DNA of 44,065 nt. Source: Bacteroidales bacterium. GTDB taxonomy: Bacteria > Bacteroidota > Bacteroidia > Bacteroidales > Bacteroidaceae. The DNA lies in contig SFFY01000035.1 in the NCBI GenBank assembly GCA_004556745.1, positions 1-44,065 on the forward strand, written 5' to 3'. A program made the position numbers and the translations under genes. This document shows positions 1 through 7,810 of this stretch, one piece after another. Within the stretch, counting starts at the first letter, position 1. Each line of letters starts with the position of its first letter. Below the pieces are notes generated by a model, which saw only the letters and a list, made by a program, of their open reading frames with translations, did not search any database and was not told the origin of the DNA.

Positions 1-1
1 C

Positions 2-640
2 ATCGTGGAGATGCAGAACGCCTACCAGACGTATTTCAAGGACCGCTCGCTCTACTACGCCACCTTCCCCATCCGCGAGCAGGCGCCGAAAGGCTCCGCG
101 TGGGACTTTCAGCTGCAGCACGTCTACGTGGTGGCTTTGCTCAACTACGATTTGCAGGAGGCCGCCTTCGCCGAGGAGGACATACACCACGATGTGGGGC
201 TGCTCGACAAGAAGACGCACCGCGTGTTCAACGACAATCTCACCTTCAAGTACGTTGAAATCGCCAAGTTCGACAAGCCGCTCGATAAGTTGGAGACGTG
301 CTACGACAAGTGGCTCTTTGTCCTGAAAAACCTCTCGCGCCTGGAACGCCAGCCCAAGGAGTTGTGCGACAAGGTGTTCGACCGCGTGTTTAAGGAGGCG
401 GAAATTGCACATTTCACCCCTGCCGAGCTTCGTCACTACGAGGACAGCCTCAAAGCCTTCCGCGATGTGAAGAACTGCATCGACAGCGCGGAGGAGAAAG
501 GCAGGGCGGAAGGTCGTGCGGAAGGTGAACGCGCCAAAGCCATTGAAATCGCTAAACAATTATTGGCGATGCATCTTCCTATGGAGAGCATCACGAAAGC
601 CACTGGGCTTTCATCTGCCGACATCGCCGCTTTACAATAA
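2..640 (+). CDS. Rpn-like PD-(D/E)XK nuclease family protein, 5'-truncated by the window edge
   Basis: The reading frame is open from base 2, so the N-terminus lies outside the window; the GTG at 5 is internal. The visible part begins at IVEMQNAYQTYFKDRSLYY. This matches the core of the PD-(D/E)XK nuclease/transposase family common in Bacteroidetes, where the E-x-Q of VEMQ is part of the nuclease active site. The next stretch (AWDFQLQHVYVVALLNY) is also typical. The tail has a charged repeat (EEKGRAEGRAEGERAKA) and a short helical end, as in Rpn-type recombination-promoting nucleases. Members are multicopy and are thought to cut DNA and promote recombination. The first catalytic Asp cannot be checked. 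It ends 40 bp before nifJ with no visible terminator. Confidence 0.75.
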   Translation: MVEMQNAYQTYFKDRSLYYATFPIREQAPKGSAWDFQLQHVYVVALLNYDLQEAAFAEEDIHHDVGLLDKKTHRVFNDNLTFKYVEIAKFDKPLDKLETCYDKWLFVLKNLSRLERQPKELCDKVFDRVFKEAEIAHFTPAELRHYEDSLKAFRDVKNCIDSAEEKGRAEGRAEGERAKAIEIAKQLLAMHLPMESITKATGLSSADIAALQ

Positions 641-680
641 AAAATATATCTAACCATATATACTTACTTATAAAATAATT

Positions 681-3600
681 ATGGCAAACAAAAAGTTTAT
701 CACTTGTGATGGCAACCAGGCCGCTGCGCATATCGCGTATATGTTCTCGGAAGTTGCTGCCATCTATCCCATTACGCCCTCTTCGCCTATGGCAGAGCAC
801 GTAGACGAATGGTCGGCCCAGGGTCGCAAGAACCTCTTCGGCGACACGGTGAAGGTACAGGAAATGCAGTCGGAAGGCGGTGCCGCCGGTGCCGTTCACG
901 GTTCGCTGCAGGCCGGTGCGCTCACCACCACCTTCACGGCCTCGCAGGGGCTGCTGCTGATGATTCCCAACATGTACAAGATTGCCGGTGAACTGCTGCC
1001 CTGTGTGTTTCACGTGTCGGCACGCACCCTTGCCACGCACTCGCTCTGTATCTTTGGCGACCACGGCGATGTCATGGCTTGCCGCCAGACGGGCTTTGCC
1101 ATGCTTTGCGAAGGCTCGGTGCAGGAAGTCATGGACCTTTCTGCTGTTGCCCATCTCGCCGCCCTCGAAAGCCGCGTGCCGTTTATCAACTTCTTCGACG
1201 GCTTCCGCACCTCTCACGAATATCAGAAGATTGAGGAGATGGATATGGAAGACATCCGTCCGCTCGTGCCGATGGACAAGGTGAGCGAGTTCCGCAACCG
1301 CGCCCTCACCCCCGAGCACCCCGAAGCACGAGGCATGGCCGAGAATCCCGAAACGTTCTTCGCACACCGCGAAGTATGCAACGAATACTATGATGCAGTG
1401 CCCGCCATCGTTGAGAAATACATGGCTGCCGTGAGCAAGATTACCGGTCGCGAGTACAAGCTCTTCAGCTATTATGGCGCAGAAGATGCAGAGCGCGTCA
1501 TCATCTGCATGGGTTCTGTCACCGAGGCTGCCCGCGAGGCCATCGACTACCTCAACGCCAAGGGCGAAAAGGTCGGCATGGTGAGCGTGCACCTCTATCG
1601 TCCGTTCTCGCCCAAGCACCTCCTCGCCGCCGTGCCCAAGACGTGCAAGCGCATCGCCGTGCTCGACCGCACGAAAGAACCCGGTGCCAACGGCGAACCG
1701 CTCTACCTCGACGTGAAGGACGCTTTCTACAACGAAGAAAATCGTCCCCTCATCGTGGGCGGACGCTATGGTCTCGGCTCTTGCGACACCACGCCCACAA
1801 TGATTATCTCCGTCTACGAAAATCTCGCCCTCAACGAACCGAAGGACCACTTCACCGTGGGCATCGTGGACGACGTGACGTTCCGCTCCCTGCCCCTCGA
1901 AAAGGAAATGGCACTCGGCGGCGAAGGCATCTTCGAAGCCAAGTTCTACGGCCTCGGCGCAGACGGTACGGTGGGTGCCAATAAGAACTCCGTGAAGATT
2001 ATCGGCGACAACACCGACAAGTATTGCCAGGCCTACTTCTCCTACGACTCGAAGAAGTCGGGCGGCTTCACCTGCTCGCACCTCCGCTTCGGCGACACGC
2101 CCATCCGCTCTACCTATCAGATTAAGACCCCGAACTTCGTGGCTTGCCACGTTCAGGCATATCTGCACATGTACGACGTGCTGCGCGGCCTGCGCGACAA
2201 CGGCACCTTCCTCCTCAACACCATCTGGGAAGGCGAGGAGTTGGCAAAGAACCTGCCCAACAACGCCAAGCGCTACTTCGCCGAGCACAACATTACGGTC
2301 TACTACATCAACGCCACGAAGATTGCACAGGAAATCGGCCTCGGCAACCGCACGAACACCATTCTCCAATCGGCCTTCTTCCGCATCACGGAAGTGATCC
2401 CCGTGGACCTCGCCGTCGAGCAGATGAAGAAATTCATCGTCAAGTCGTATGGAAAGAAGGGTGAAGACGTTGTAAATAAGAACTATCAGGCTGTTGACCG
2501 CGGCGGCGAGTACAAGCAACTCGCCATCGACCCCGCTTGGGCCGCGCTTCCCGAGGACGAGCAGATTGTTCGCGACGAACCCGCCTTCATCTCCGACCTC
2601 GTGCGCCCCATCAACGCCCAAAACGGCGACCTCCTGCCCGTCAGCGCCTACAAGGTGAGCGTCGACGGCACATGGCAGCAGGGCACTGCCGCCTATGAGA
2701 AGCGCGGCGTGGCTGCCTTCGTGCCGGCGTGGAACTCTGAAAACTGTATCCAGTGCAACAAGTGTTCCTTCGTATGCCCCCACGCTGCCATCCGTCCGTT
2801 CGTCCTCGACGAGGAAGAACTCAAAGGCTTCTCTGCCCCCACGCTCGAAATGAAAGCCCCCGCCACGTTGAAGGGCATGCACTTCCGCATGCAGGTAGAC
2901 GTGCTGGACTGCCTCGGTTGCGGCAACTGCGCCGATGTCTGCCCGGGTATGCGCGGCAACAAGGCGCTCACCATGGTGCCCCTCGAAGGCGAACTGCCTG
3001 AGGCCGACAACTGGGATTACTGCGTGAAGCAGGTGGGCACGAAGCAGGACAAGGTAGACGTGAAACTCAATCCGAAGAACTCCCAGTTCGCCACCCCGCT
3101 CTTCGAGTTCAGCGGCGCTTGCTCCGGTTGCGGCGAAACGCCCTACGTGAAACTCGTCAGCCAACTCTTCGGCGACCGTCAGATGATAGCCAACGCCACG
3201 GGTTGCTCCTCTATCTATTCCGGCTCTATCCCCTCCACGCCCTACACCACCAACGAAAAGGGCCAGGGTCCCGCTTGGGCAAACTCGCTCTTCGAGGACT
3301 TCTGCGAATTCGGTATGGGTATGGTACTCGCCAACAAGAAGATGCGCGCCCGCATCCAGGCTCTGCTCGAAGAAATGATTGCCAGCGACCACGCTCCCGA
3401 GGCTTACAAGGAAGCCGCCAAGGAATGGATTGCCGCTCAGAACGATGCCGAAGGCAGCCGCGCGGCAGCCGAGAAACTCGTGCCGTTTATCCATGAGAGC
3501 GCAGCCAAGGGTTGCCCCGCTTGCAAGCAACTCGAAGAACTCACGCACTTCCTCACCAAGCGCAGTCAGTGGATCATCGGCGGCGACGGCGCAAGTTACG

Positions 3601-4229
3601 ACATCGGCTACGGCGGTCTCGACCACGTGCTTGCCAGCGGCGAGGACGTAAACATTCTCGTGCTCGACACGGAGGTTTACTCCAACACCGGCGGCCAGGC
3701 TTCCAAGGCCACGCCTATCGGTGCCATCGCACAGTTTGCTGCCAGCGGCAAGCGCGTCACGAAGAAGGACCTCGGCCTGATGCAGGCTACTTACGGCTAC
3801 GTATATGTGGCACAGGTGGCTATGGGCGCCGACCAGGCACAATGCCTCAAAGCCATCAAGGAAGCCGAGGCTTACCACGGTCCTTCGCTCATCATCGCCT
3901 ACGCTCCCTGTATCAACCACGGCTTGAAGATCAAGGGCGGTATGGGTCGCAGCCAGGAAGAAGAACGCCGCGCCGTTGAATGCGGTTACTGGCACCTCTG
4001 GCGCTACAATCCCGCTTTGGCCGATGAGGGCAAGAACCCCTTCACCCTCGACTCTAAGGAGCCCGATTGGAGCAAGTTCCAGGACTACCTCGCAGGCGAG
4101 GTGCGCTTCCTCTCTCTGAAAAAGGCATTCCCCGCCGAGGCCGACGAACTCTTCGCCGCCACGGAGGCTGCCGCCAAGAAGCGCTACCAGAGCTACGTGC
4201 GCAAGACTCAGGAAGACTGGAGCCTCTAA
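681..4229 (+). CDS. nifJ: Pyruvate:ferredoxin (flavodoxin) oxidoreductase
   Basis: This 1182-residue single-chain enzyme converts pyruvate and CoA to acetyl-CoA and CO2 with electrons passed to ferredoxin, the central step of anaerobic pyruvate use. The length is normal for the one-chain form. Two [4Fe-4S] ferredoxin motifs are visible: C689, C692, C695, C699 (NCIQCNKCSFVCP) and C744, C747, C750, C754 (LDCLGCGNCADVCP). The cysteines of the third, TPP-proximal cluster are present at C814, C817, about C842 and C1077. The TPP/Mg site is in the GDGASYDIGYGG to YSNTGGQ stretch near residues 965-1010. The start is the first ATG after a stop-rich AT gap. It appears monocistronic, with a strong terminator 30 bp downstream. 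Confidence 0.97.
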   Translation: MANKKFITCDGNQAAAHIAYMFSEVAAIYPITPSSPMAEHVDEWSAQGRKNLFGDTVKVQEMQSEGGAAGAVHGSLQAGALTTTFTASQGLLLMIPNMYKIAGELLPCVFHVSARTLATHSLCIFGDHGDVMACRQTGFAMLCEGSVQEVMDLSAVAHLAALESRVPFINFFDGFRTSHEYQKIEEMDMEDIRPLVPMDKVSEFRNRALTPEHPEARGMAENPETFFAHREVCNEYYDAVPAIVEKYMAAVSKITGREYKLFSYYGAEDAERVIICMGSVTEAAREAIDYLNAKGEKVGMVSVHLYRPFSPKHLLAAVPKTCKRIAVLDRTKEPGANGEPLYLDVKDAFYNEENRPLIVGGRYGLGSCDTTPTMIISVYENLALNEPKDHFTVGIVDDVTFRSLPLEKEMALGGEGIFEAKFYGLGADGTVGANKNSVKIIGDNTDKYCQAYFSYDSKKSGGFTCSHLRFGDTPIRSTYQIKTPNFVACHVQAYLHMYDVLRGLRDNGTFLLNTIWEGEELAKNLPNNAKRYFAEHNITVYYINATKIAQEIGLGNRTNTILQSAFFRITEVIPVDLAVEQMKKFIVKSYGKKGEDVVNKNYQAVDRGGEYKQLAIDPAWAALPEDEQIVRDEPAFISDLVRPINAQNGDLLPVSAYKVSVDGTWQQGTAAYEKRGVAAFVPAWNSENCIQCNKCSFVCPHAAIRPFVLDEEELKGFSAPTLEMKAPATLKGMHFRMQVDVLDCLGCGNCADVCPGMRGNKALTMVPLEGELPEADNWDYCVKQVGTKQDKVDVKLNPKNSQFATPLFEFSGACSGCGETPYVKLVSQLFGDRQMIANATGCSSIYSGSIPSTPYTTNEKGQGPAWANSLFEDFCEFGMGMVLANKKMRARIQALLEEMIASDHAPEAYKEAAKEWIAAQNDAEGSRAAAEKLVPFIHESAAKGCPACKQLEELTHFLTKRSQWIIGGDGASYDIGYGGLDHVLASGEDVNILVLDTEVYSNTGGQASKATPIGAIAQFAASGKRVTKKDLGLMQATYGYVYVAQVAMGADQAQCLKAIKEAEAYHGPSLIIAYAPCINHGLKIKGGMGRSQEEERRAVECGYWHLWRYNPALADEGKNPFTLDSKEPDWSKFQDYLAGEVRFLSLKKAFPAEADELFAATEAAAKKRYQSYVRKTQEDWSL

Positions 4230-4260
4230 CCTCCGTCTTATCCCATAACCCACTTTACCG

Positions 4261-4297
4261 GCGGGCGCGGCATTGATTTGCCGCGCCCGCTTTTGTG
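4261..4297 (+). terminator. Rho-independent terminator of nifJ
   Basis: A perfect 12-bp stem, GCGGGCGCGGCA (4261-4272) with TGCCGCGCCCGC (4279-4290), closes a 6-nt loop and is followed by TTTTGTGT. Confidence 0.9.
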
Positions 4298-4645
4298 TAA
4301 AATATATTGCGGCAGATTTCGCTCTTCTGCATAGACGTGAGGCATAAATGCGGGATATAATGCCTTATTTGTTGAAATAAGTGTTTATTTTGTAAACTGA
4401 AATTTACAAAATGGGTGGGGGTAAAATATAAAAATACATAACGAAGAAAGATTTGCAAAGAATTGCTAATTATATTAGCGGATAATTTCAGAAATTTGCA
4501 GAGCATTTCAATTACTATTAGCACATTTCCTGTCATTTTGACCATTCTTTATTAGCTTTCCCTTTCTGCCGCTTTGCTTCGTGTAAGGCAGATAGGGATG
4601 TCCTATGCAATTCATCACAATATTAATAATTAATACTATTAGCTT
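4298..4645. other. AT-rich intergenic region with a 10-bp stem-loop
   Basis: No credible gene is visible. The only clear structure is ATTTTGTAAA (4387-4396) pairing perfectly with TTTACAAAAT (4403-4412) across a 6-nt loop. No TAnnTTTG promoter box in good position was found for the downstream secreted protein, although one must exist here. The low GC of this gap continues into the first third of the next gene. Confidence 0.5.
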
Positions 4646-7348
4646 ATGAAAAGACTTACTTTTCTCATGGTTTTGCTGTTGTTTTCAATAGGGACAATGG
4701 TAAAGGCGCAGGATTATTCAGTAAATAATCCCACAGGAACAAAGTCAAACACCAGCCGTGCTGTAACCGGTATTACATTAAACAGTCCAAAGTTTGGTTC
4801 GCAAACAGCCACAACGGGTAATAGTGGTCTGAATCTTTATGATGATTTGACCTCAACCGTATTTAAGGCTTATGCGGGAGAAACTTTGACTGCTACTTTT
4901 ACGTATTCAGATAGGTGGATGAATGGATATGTATATATAGATGTTGATAATGACGGTTTTACAGCTGGGGTTAATTCTTCTACTCATGCTCCTACGGGTG
5001 ACTTGATGACGTATTCTTTTTATAGCGGAAACGATAATTCTGATAATAATGGATATAATAGTGCAGGAACATCATTAAGCGGTGATAATCGAAATGTTTG
5101 CAATCCTCCCACGTTTACTTGTCCTACAACTCCGGGTATTTATCGCATGCGTTACAAATTGGACTGGAATAGTCTTGACCCGAAAGGCGATACCAATTCA
5201 TCTAACGGAACCTTTGTGGGTAATAGTGGCTCTATTATTGATGTCACTCTGTATATCTATCCCAATGGAGAGACTGCTCCCAGCCACTTAAATAATATTT
5301 CGTATTTCAGAATAAAGAATGGTGCATATACCAGTACAGATCGTAAAGATTATTTGTGCTCCGATTACAACTATATTCAATCCAAGCATTCTTTCTTGAA
5401 GGACTCGGATAGCCCTTCTACCAACGACTTTATGTGGAAACTTACGGTAGATGAGAGCGGCAAATGGCATTTAGTAAGTGGGCAGGGTTTACCCTTGATG
5501 CTTAAAGATGGAATAACTTATGAAAGCGGTCTTACTTATAGTGCAGTTAACTATTCCTATTCAACAACCGATTTATACAAAATATATTTTACAGAGGCTA
5601 TTAACGGTACTAAGGATCAGCCAGTCACTGGAGGAGACGGTAACCATCCCGGTTTGACTACTTGGACGCATTCAACGAATGGTAATGCTAACGACCCCAG
5701 TAACTTTTGGTTCTTTCAACCGGTCATAGAAGAGGGTACTGTGGCGACAGGTGAGTTTTACACCGTATCCATTGTCAAGAGCGTTGAAAGCCTTGACATC
5801 TCAAATGCCCGCATCACAAAAACGGCTACCTCGGAATTGGCGTTCAACGGCGGTTTCTTCTATTGCACCGCAACGCCTACGGAAAGCGATTTCACGGCTT
5901 TTGAAATAGAAAATACAACTGCAACCATTGCGGTGGACGAAGTCGCTAAAACGATTACCGTGACTTATTCGGAAGCTGCTGTATATATTACCGACACGGA
6001 AATCGCAGAAGCCCAAGCATTGCTGGCTTTGGCAGGCAAGGTGGGTTATCCTTCTCTCACGAGTGAGGCTTATTCCACGTTCAACACTTTCGTAGGCAAC
6101 CTTTCCACCAGCGTTACTATGGCTACATATACCGCAGCTGTCAATGCCTTTAAGACGGCAACCGACATCGCTCTGCCAGAAGACGGCAAGGCATACAAAA
6201 TCAAGTGTCAGGCACACGAGTGGAGTGCGTATGTAAAATATGGAGAAGTAACAGTGGGCACGGGAGGTAGTAAAACTACGCTGGTTGGCTCGACAACTGC
6301 TGATACCTACGAAACGACCTTTATCTGTCACGAGATTTCCGCAGGCAACTATCTGTTTGTAGACAATGCCGGCCGCTATCTTAAATGGGTGTGCGACCAA
6401 GACTCCAAAGTGTACGACGCCACGGGCGAAACTGCCACAACTTACAATGCAACCTATAACGTCCTTTCTTTGGCACGTGCAAGCGTAGATGCTAATAGCG
6501 GTAGAATTTCAAGTAATGTAAAAGATACCGATTTCTTCGGTCGCATAGAAATCAAGGGAACGCGCACCGATGGCACGACGAAGAGCTTTTTGAATATGCG
6601 CCATAAGACCAGCGACAGAGAGAATTATCCGTTTATCAGCGAGGCTGGACTTGAGCGTTATTACGATACGGACGACGAACGCCGCTCCCACACGTTCATT
6701 TTCGAGGAAACCGACTATCCCAATCTCGTAAACATGACGACTGCAACGGGCATCGACGAGGGCACGAAAAAGATTGCCACGTTTAGCGCACCCTTCGCGT
6801 TCACTTTGCCTGCAAACGTTGATGCCTACGTTGTGGCACAAGCACCGCAAAGCAATACGGCAAAGATGACCGCTATCGAATACGCTGGCGGAGCCGTGGC
6901 TGCCAACACGGGCGTTATCCTCTACGGCGCAACCTCTGAAACGAAAGTGAGAATGATACCGGCTGCCAGCAACGGCACTTCCGTTTCGGGCAATATGCTC
7001 GGCAACAGCGCAGGCGGCACGAAGCAAATCGTAGACGTAGCGGGTGAGACCAACTATATCCTTGCCAGCAAGGGCGGCAACATCGTATTCTCTAAGGCTT
7101 TGGCTAACGGCGAGAACAAGAGCATCTCTATGAACAAGGCTTATCTGAGCATTCCCACTGGCTCTGGCGTCAATCAGTTTGCGCTTAGCTTCGGCGAAGA
7201 CGGCCCGACCACGGGTATCGGCAGCATCGAGGCAAGCCAGGCAGGCAGCGCAGCCGCTCCCCTCTACGACCTCAGCGGCCGCCGCATCAGCCAGCCCGTT
7301 ACGCGCGGCATCTATATCCGTGGCGGCAAGAAATTCATGGTTAAATAA
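4646..7348 (+). CDS. Large secreted multidomain protein with PorSS-like C-terminal tail
   Basis: This is a 900-residue exported protein of unknown role. Residues 1-21 (MKRLTFLMVLLLFSIGTMVKA) form a signal peptide. Residues about 70-190 contain YVYIDVDNDGF, which resembles the GEVED beta-sandwich often found in Bacteroidetes surface proteins. The middle has a ricin-like or lipocalin-like look (WKLTVDESGKWHLVSGQGLPLM). Residues about 450-510 are helical and FIVAR-like. The end, YDLSGRRISQPVTRGIYI followed by RGGKKFMVK, is the C-terminal tail seen on many Prevotella secreted proteins and resembles type IX sorting tails. No catalytic motif was found. Base composition is oddly AT-rich up to about 5750 and GC-rich afterwards. 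It is followed 19 bp later by a small peptide gene, probably on the same transcript. Confidence 0.75.
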   Translation: MKRLTFLMVLLLFSIGTMVKAQDYSVNNPTGTKSNTSRAVTGITLNSPKFGSQTATTGNSGLNLYDDLTSTVFKAYAGETLTATFTYSDRWMNGYVYIDVDNDGFTAGVNSSTHAPTGDLMTYSFYSGNDNSDNNGYNSAGTSLSGDNRNVCNPPTFTCPTTPGIYRMRYKLDWNSLDPKGDTNSSNGTFVGNSGSIIDVTLYIYPNGETAPSHLNNISYFRIKNGAYTSTDRKDYLCSDYNYIQSKHSFLKDSDSPSTNDFMWKLTVDESGKWHLVSGQGLPLMLKDGITYESGLTYSAVNYSYSTTDLYKIYFTEAINGTKDQPVTGGDGNHPGLTTWTHSTNGNANDPSNFWFFQPVIEEGTVATGEFYTVSIVKSVESLDISNARITKTATSELAFNGGFFYCTATPTESDFTAFEIENTTATIAVDEVAKTITVTYSEAAVYITDTEIAEAQALLALAGKVGYPSLTSEAYSTFNTFVGNLSTSVTMATYTAAVNAFKTATDIALPEDGKAYKIKCQAHEWSAYVKYGEVTVGTGGSKTTLVGSTTADTYETTFICHEISAGNYLFVDNAGRYLKWVCDQDSKVYDATGETATTYNATYNVLSLARASVDANSGRISSNVKDTDFFGRIEIKGTRTDGTTKSFLNMRHKTSDRENYPFISEAGLERYYDTDDERRSHTFIFEETDYPNLVNMTTATGIDEGTKKIATFSAPFAFTLPANVDAYVVAQAPQSNTAKMTAIEYAGGAVAANTGVILYGATSETKVRMIPAASNGTSVSGNMLGNSAGGTKQIVDVAGETNYILASKGGNIVFSKALANGENKSISMNKAYLSIPTGSGVNQFALSFGEDGPTTGIGSIEASQAGSAAAPLYDLSGRRISQPVTRGIYIRGGKKFMVK

Positions 7349-7367
7349 TTAAATAAGAAGAACGACA

Positions 7368-7553
7368 ATGAAAAAGCAATATATTTTCCCCTCCTGCCTC
7401 GTTATGGATATCTATGTGGAACAGGCTGTATTGTCTGGTTCAATCAACCTAGATGAAGAAGGTACAGAACTTGGCGGCGAGCTGACCAATAAAAAAGAAA
7501 CCGGCTTCGGCAGCAGCCCATGGGACAACATGGGTGAAACCGGAAACTTCTAA
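7368..7553 (+). CDS. Small Bacteroidetes peptide, MKKxYxxP type, unknown function
   Basis: This 61-residue ORF starts MKKQYIFPSCLVMDIYVEQ, continues with a hydrophobic patch and AVLSGS, and ends in a polar, Gly-rich, acidic tail with SPWDNMGETGNF. Bacteroidetes genomes carry many short ORFs of this layout: a basic start, Pro near residue 8, an SG step near residue 24, and a tail ending near a W-D pair. They often lie after secreted-protein genes. It has no classical signal peptide and no known domain. It sits 19 bp after the secreted protein and before a good terminator, so it is probably the last gene of that operon. A precursor-peptide role is possible but unsupported. Confidence 0.6.
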   Translation: MKKQYIFPSCLVMDIYVEQAVLSGSINLDEEGTELGGELTNKKETGFGSSPWDNMGETGNF

Positions 7554-7618
7554 CATTCCCAAGGCTATATAGTTATTACAATATATAGTATATAGCATAC
7601 CTTATAGTAATGATTTGG

Positions 7619-7653
7619 GCGTAGCGTGTTCGTGAGAATGCGCTACGCTTTTT
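7619..7653 (+). terminator. Rho-independent terminator after the small peptide gene
   Basis: GCGTAGCG (7619-7626) pairs with CGCTACGC (7641-7648) across a 14-nt loop and runs into TTTTT. Confidence 0.8.
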
Positions 7654-7683
7654 CTATAACTTGAAGCACTGAACGCCTTACAA

Positions 7684-7715
7684 TTTGCAAGTATCACGTA
7701 ATAAAATTATCTTTG
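7684..7715 (+). promoter_or_regulatory. Bacteroidetes-type promoter P1 for the 7811 gene
   Basis: TTTG (7684-7687) lies 20 nt upstream of TATCTTTG (7708-7715), matching the Bacteroidetes primary sigma factor consensus. The region TATCTTTGCAGAAGATA is also nearly palindromic. Confidence 0.7.
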
Positions 7716-7771
7716 CAGAAGATAGGCTTCGGTTCGGCATTAAAACAAGTTTTATTGCGCTCACCTTGCAC

Positions 7772-7779
7772 TATCTTTG
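7772..7779 (+). promoter_or_regulatory. Second -7 box (P2) for the 7811 gene
   Basis: TATCTTTG recurs 64 bp after P1, again within a near palindrome (TATCTTTGCAAAAGATA). Its -33 partner is weaker, so it may be a tandem promoter or a duplicated operator overlapping the promoter. The start codon is about 30 nt downstream. Confidence 0.5.
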
Positions 7780-7810
7780 CAAAAGATAGACTTTAATCCC
7801 TTAAAACATC

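Noticed and set aside
591..4253. 1220-codon open frame antisense to nifJ
   Set aside because: It mirrors nifJ, a certain gene, and reads as low-complexity His/Glu/Val-rich protein with no domain. Long antisense frames are expected in GC-rich coding DNA. The same applies to antisense frames over clpB (13902-16016), prfC (20802-22628), cstA (17910-19250) and infB.
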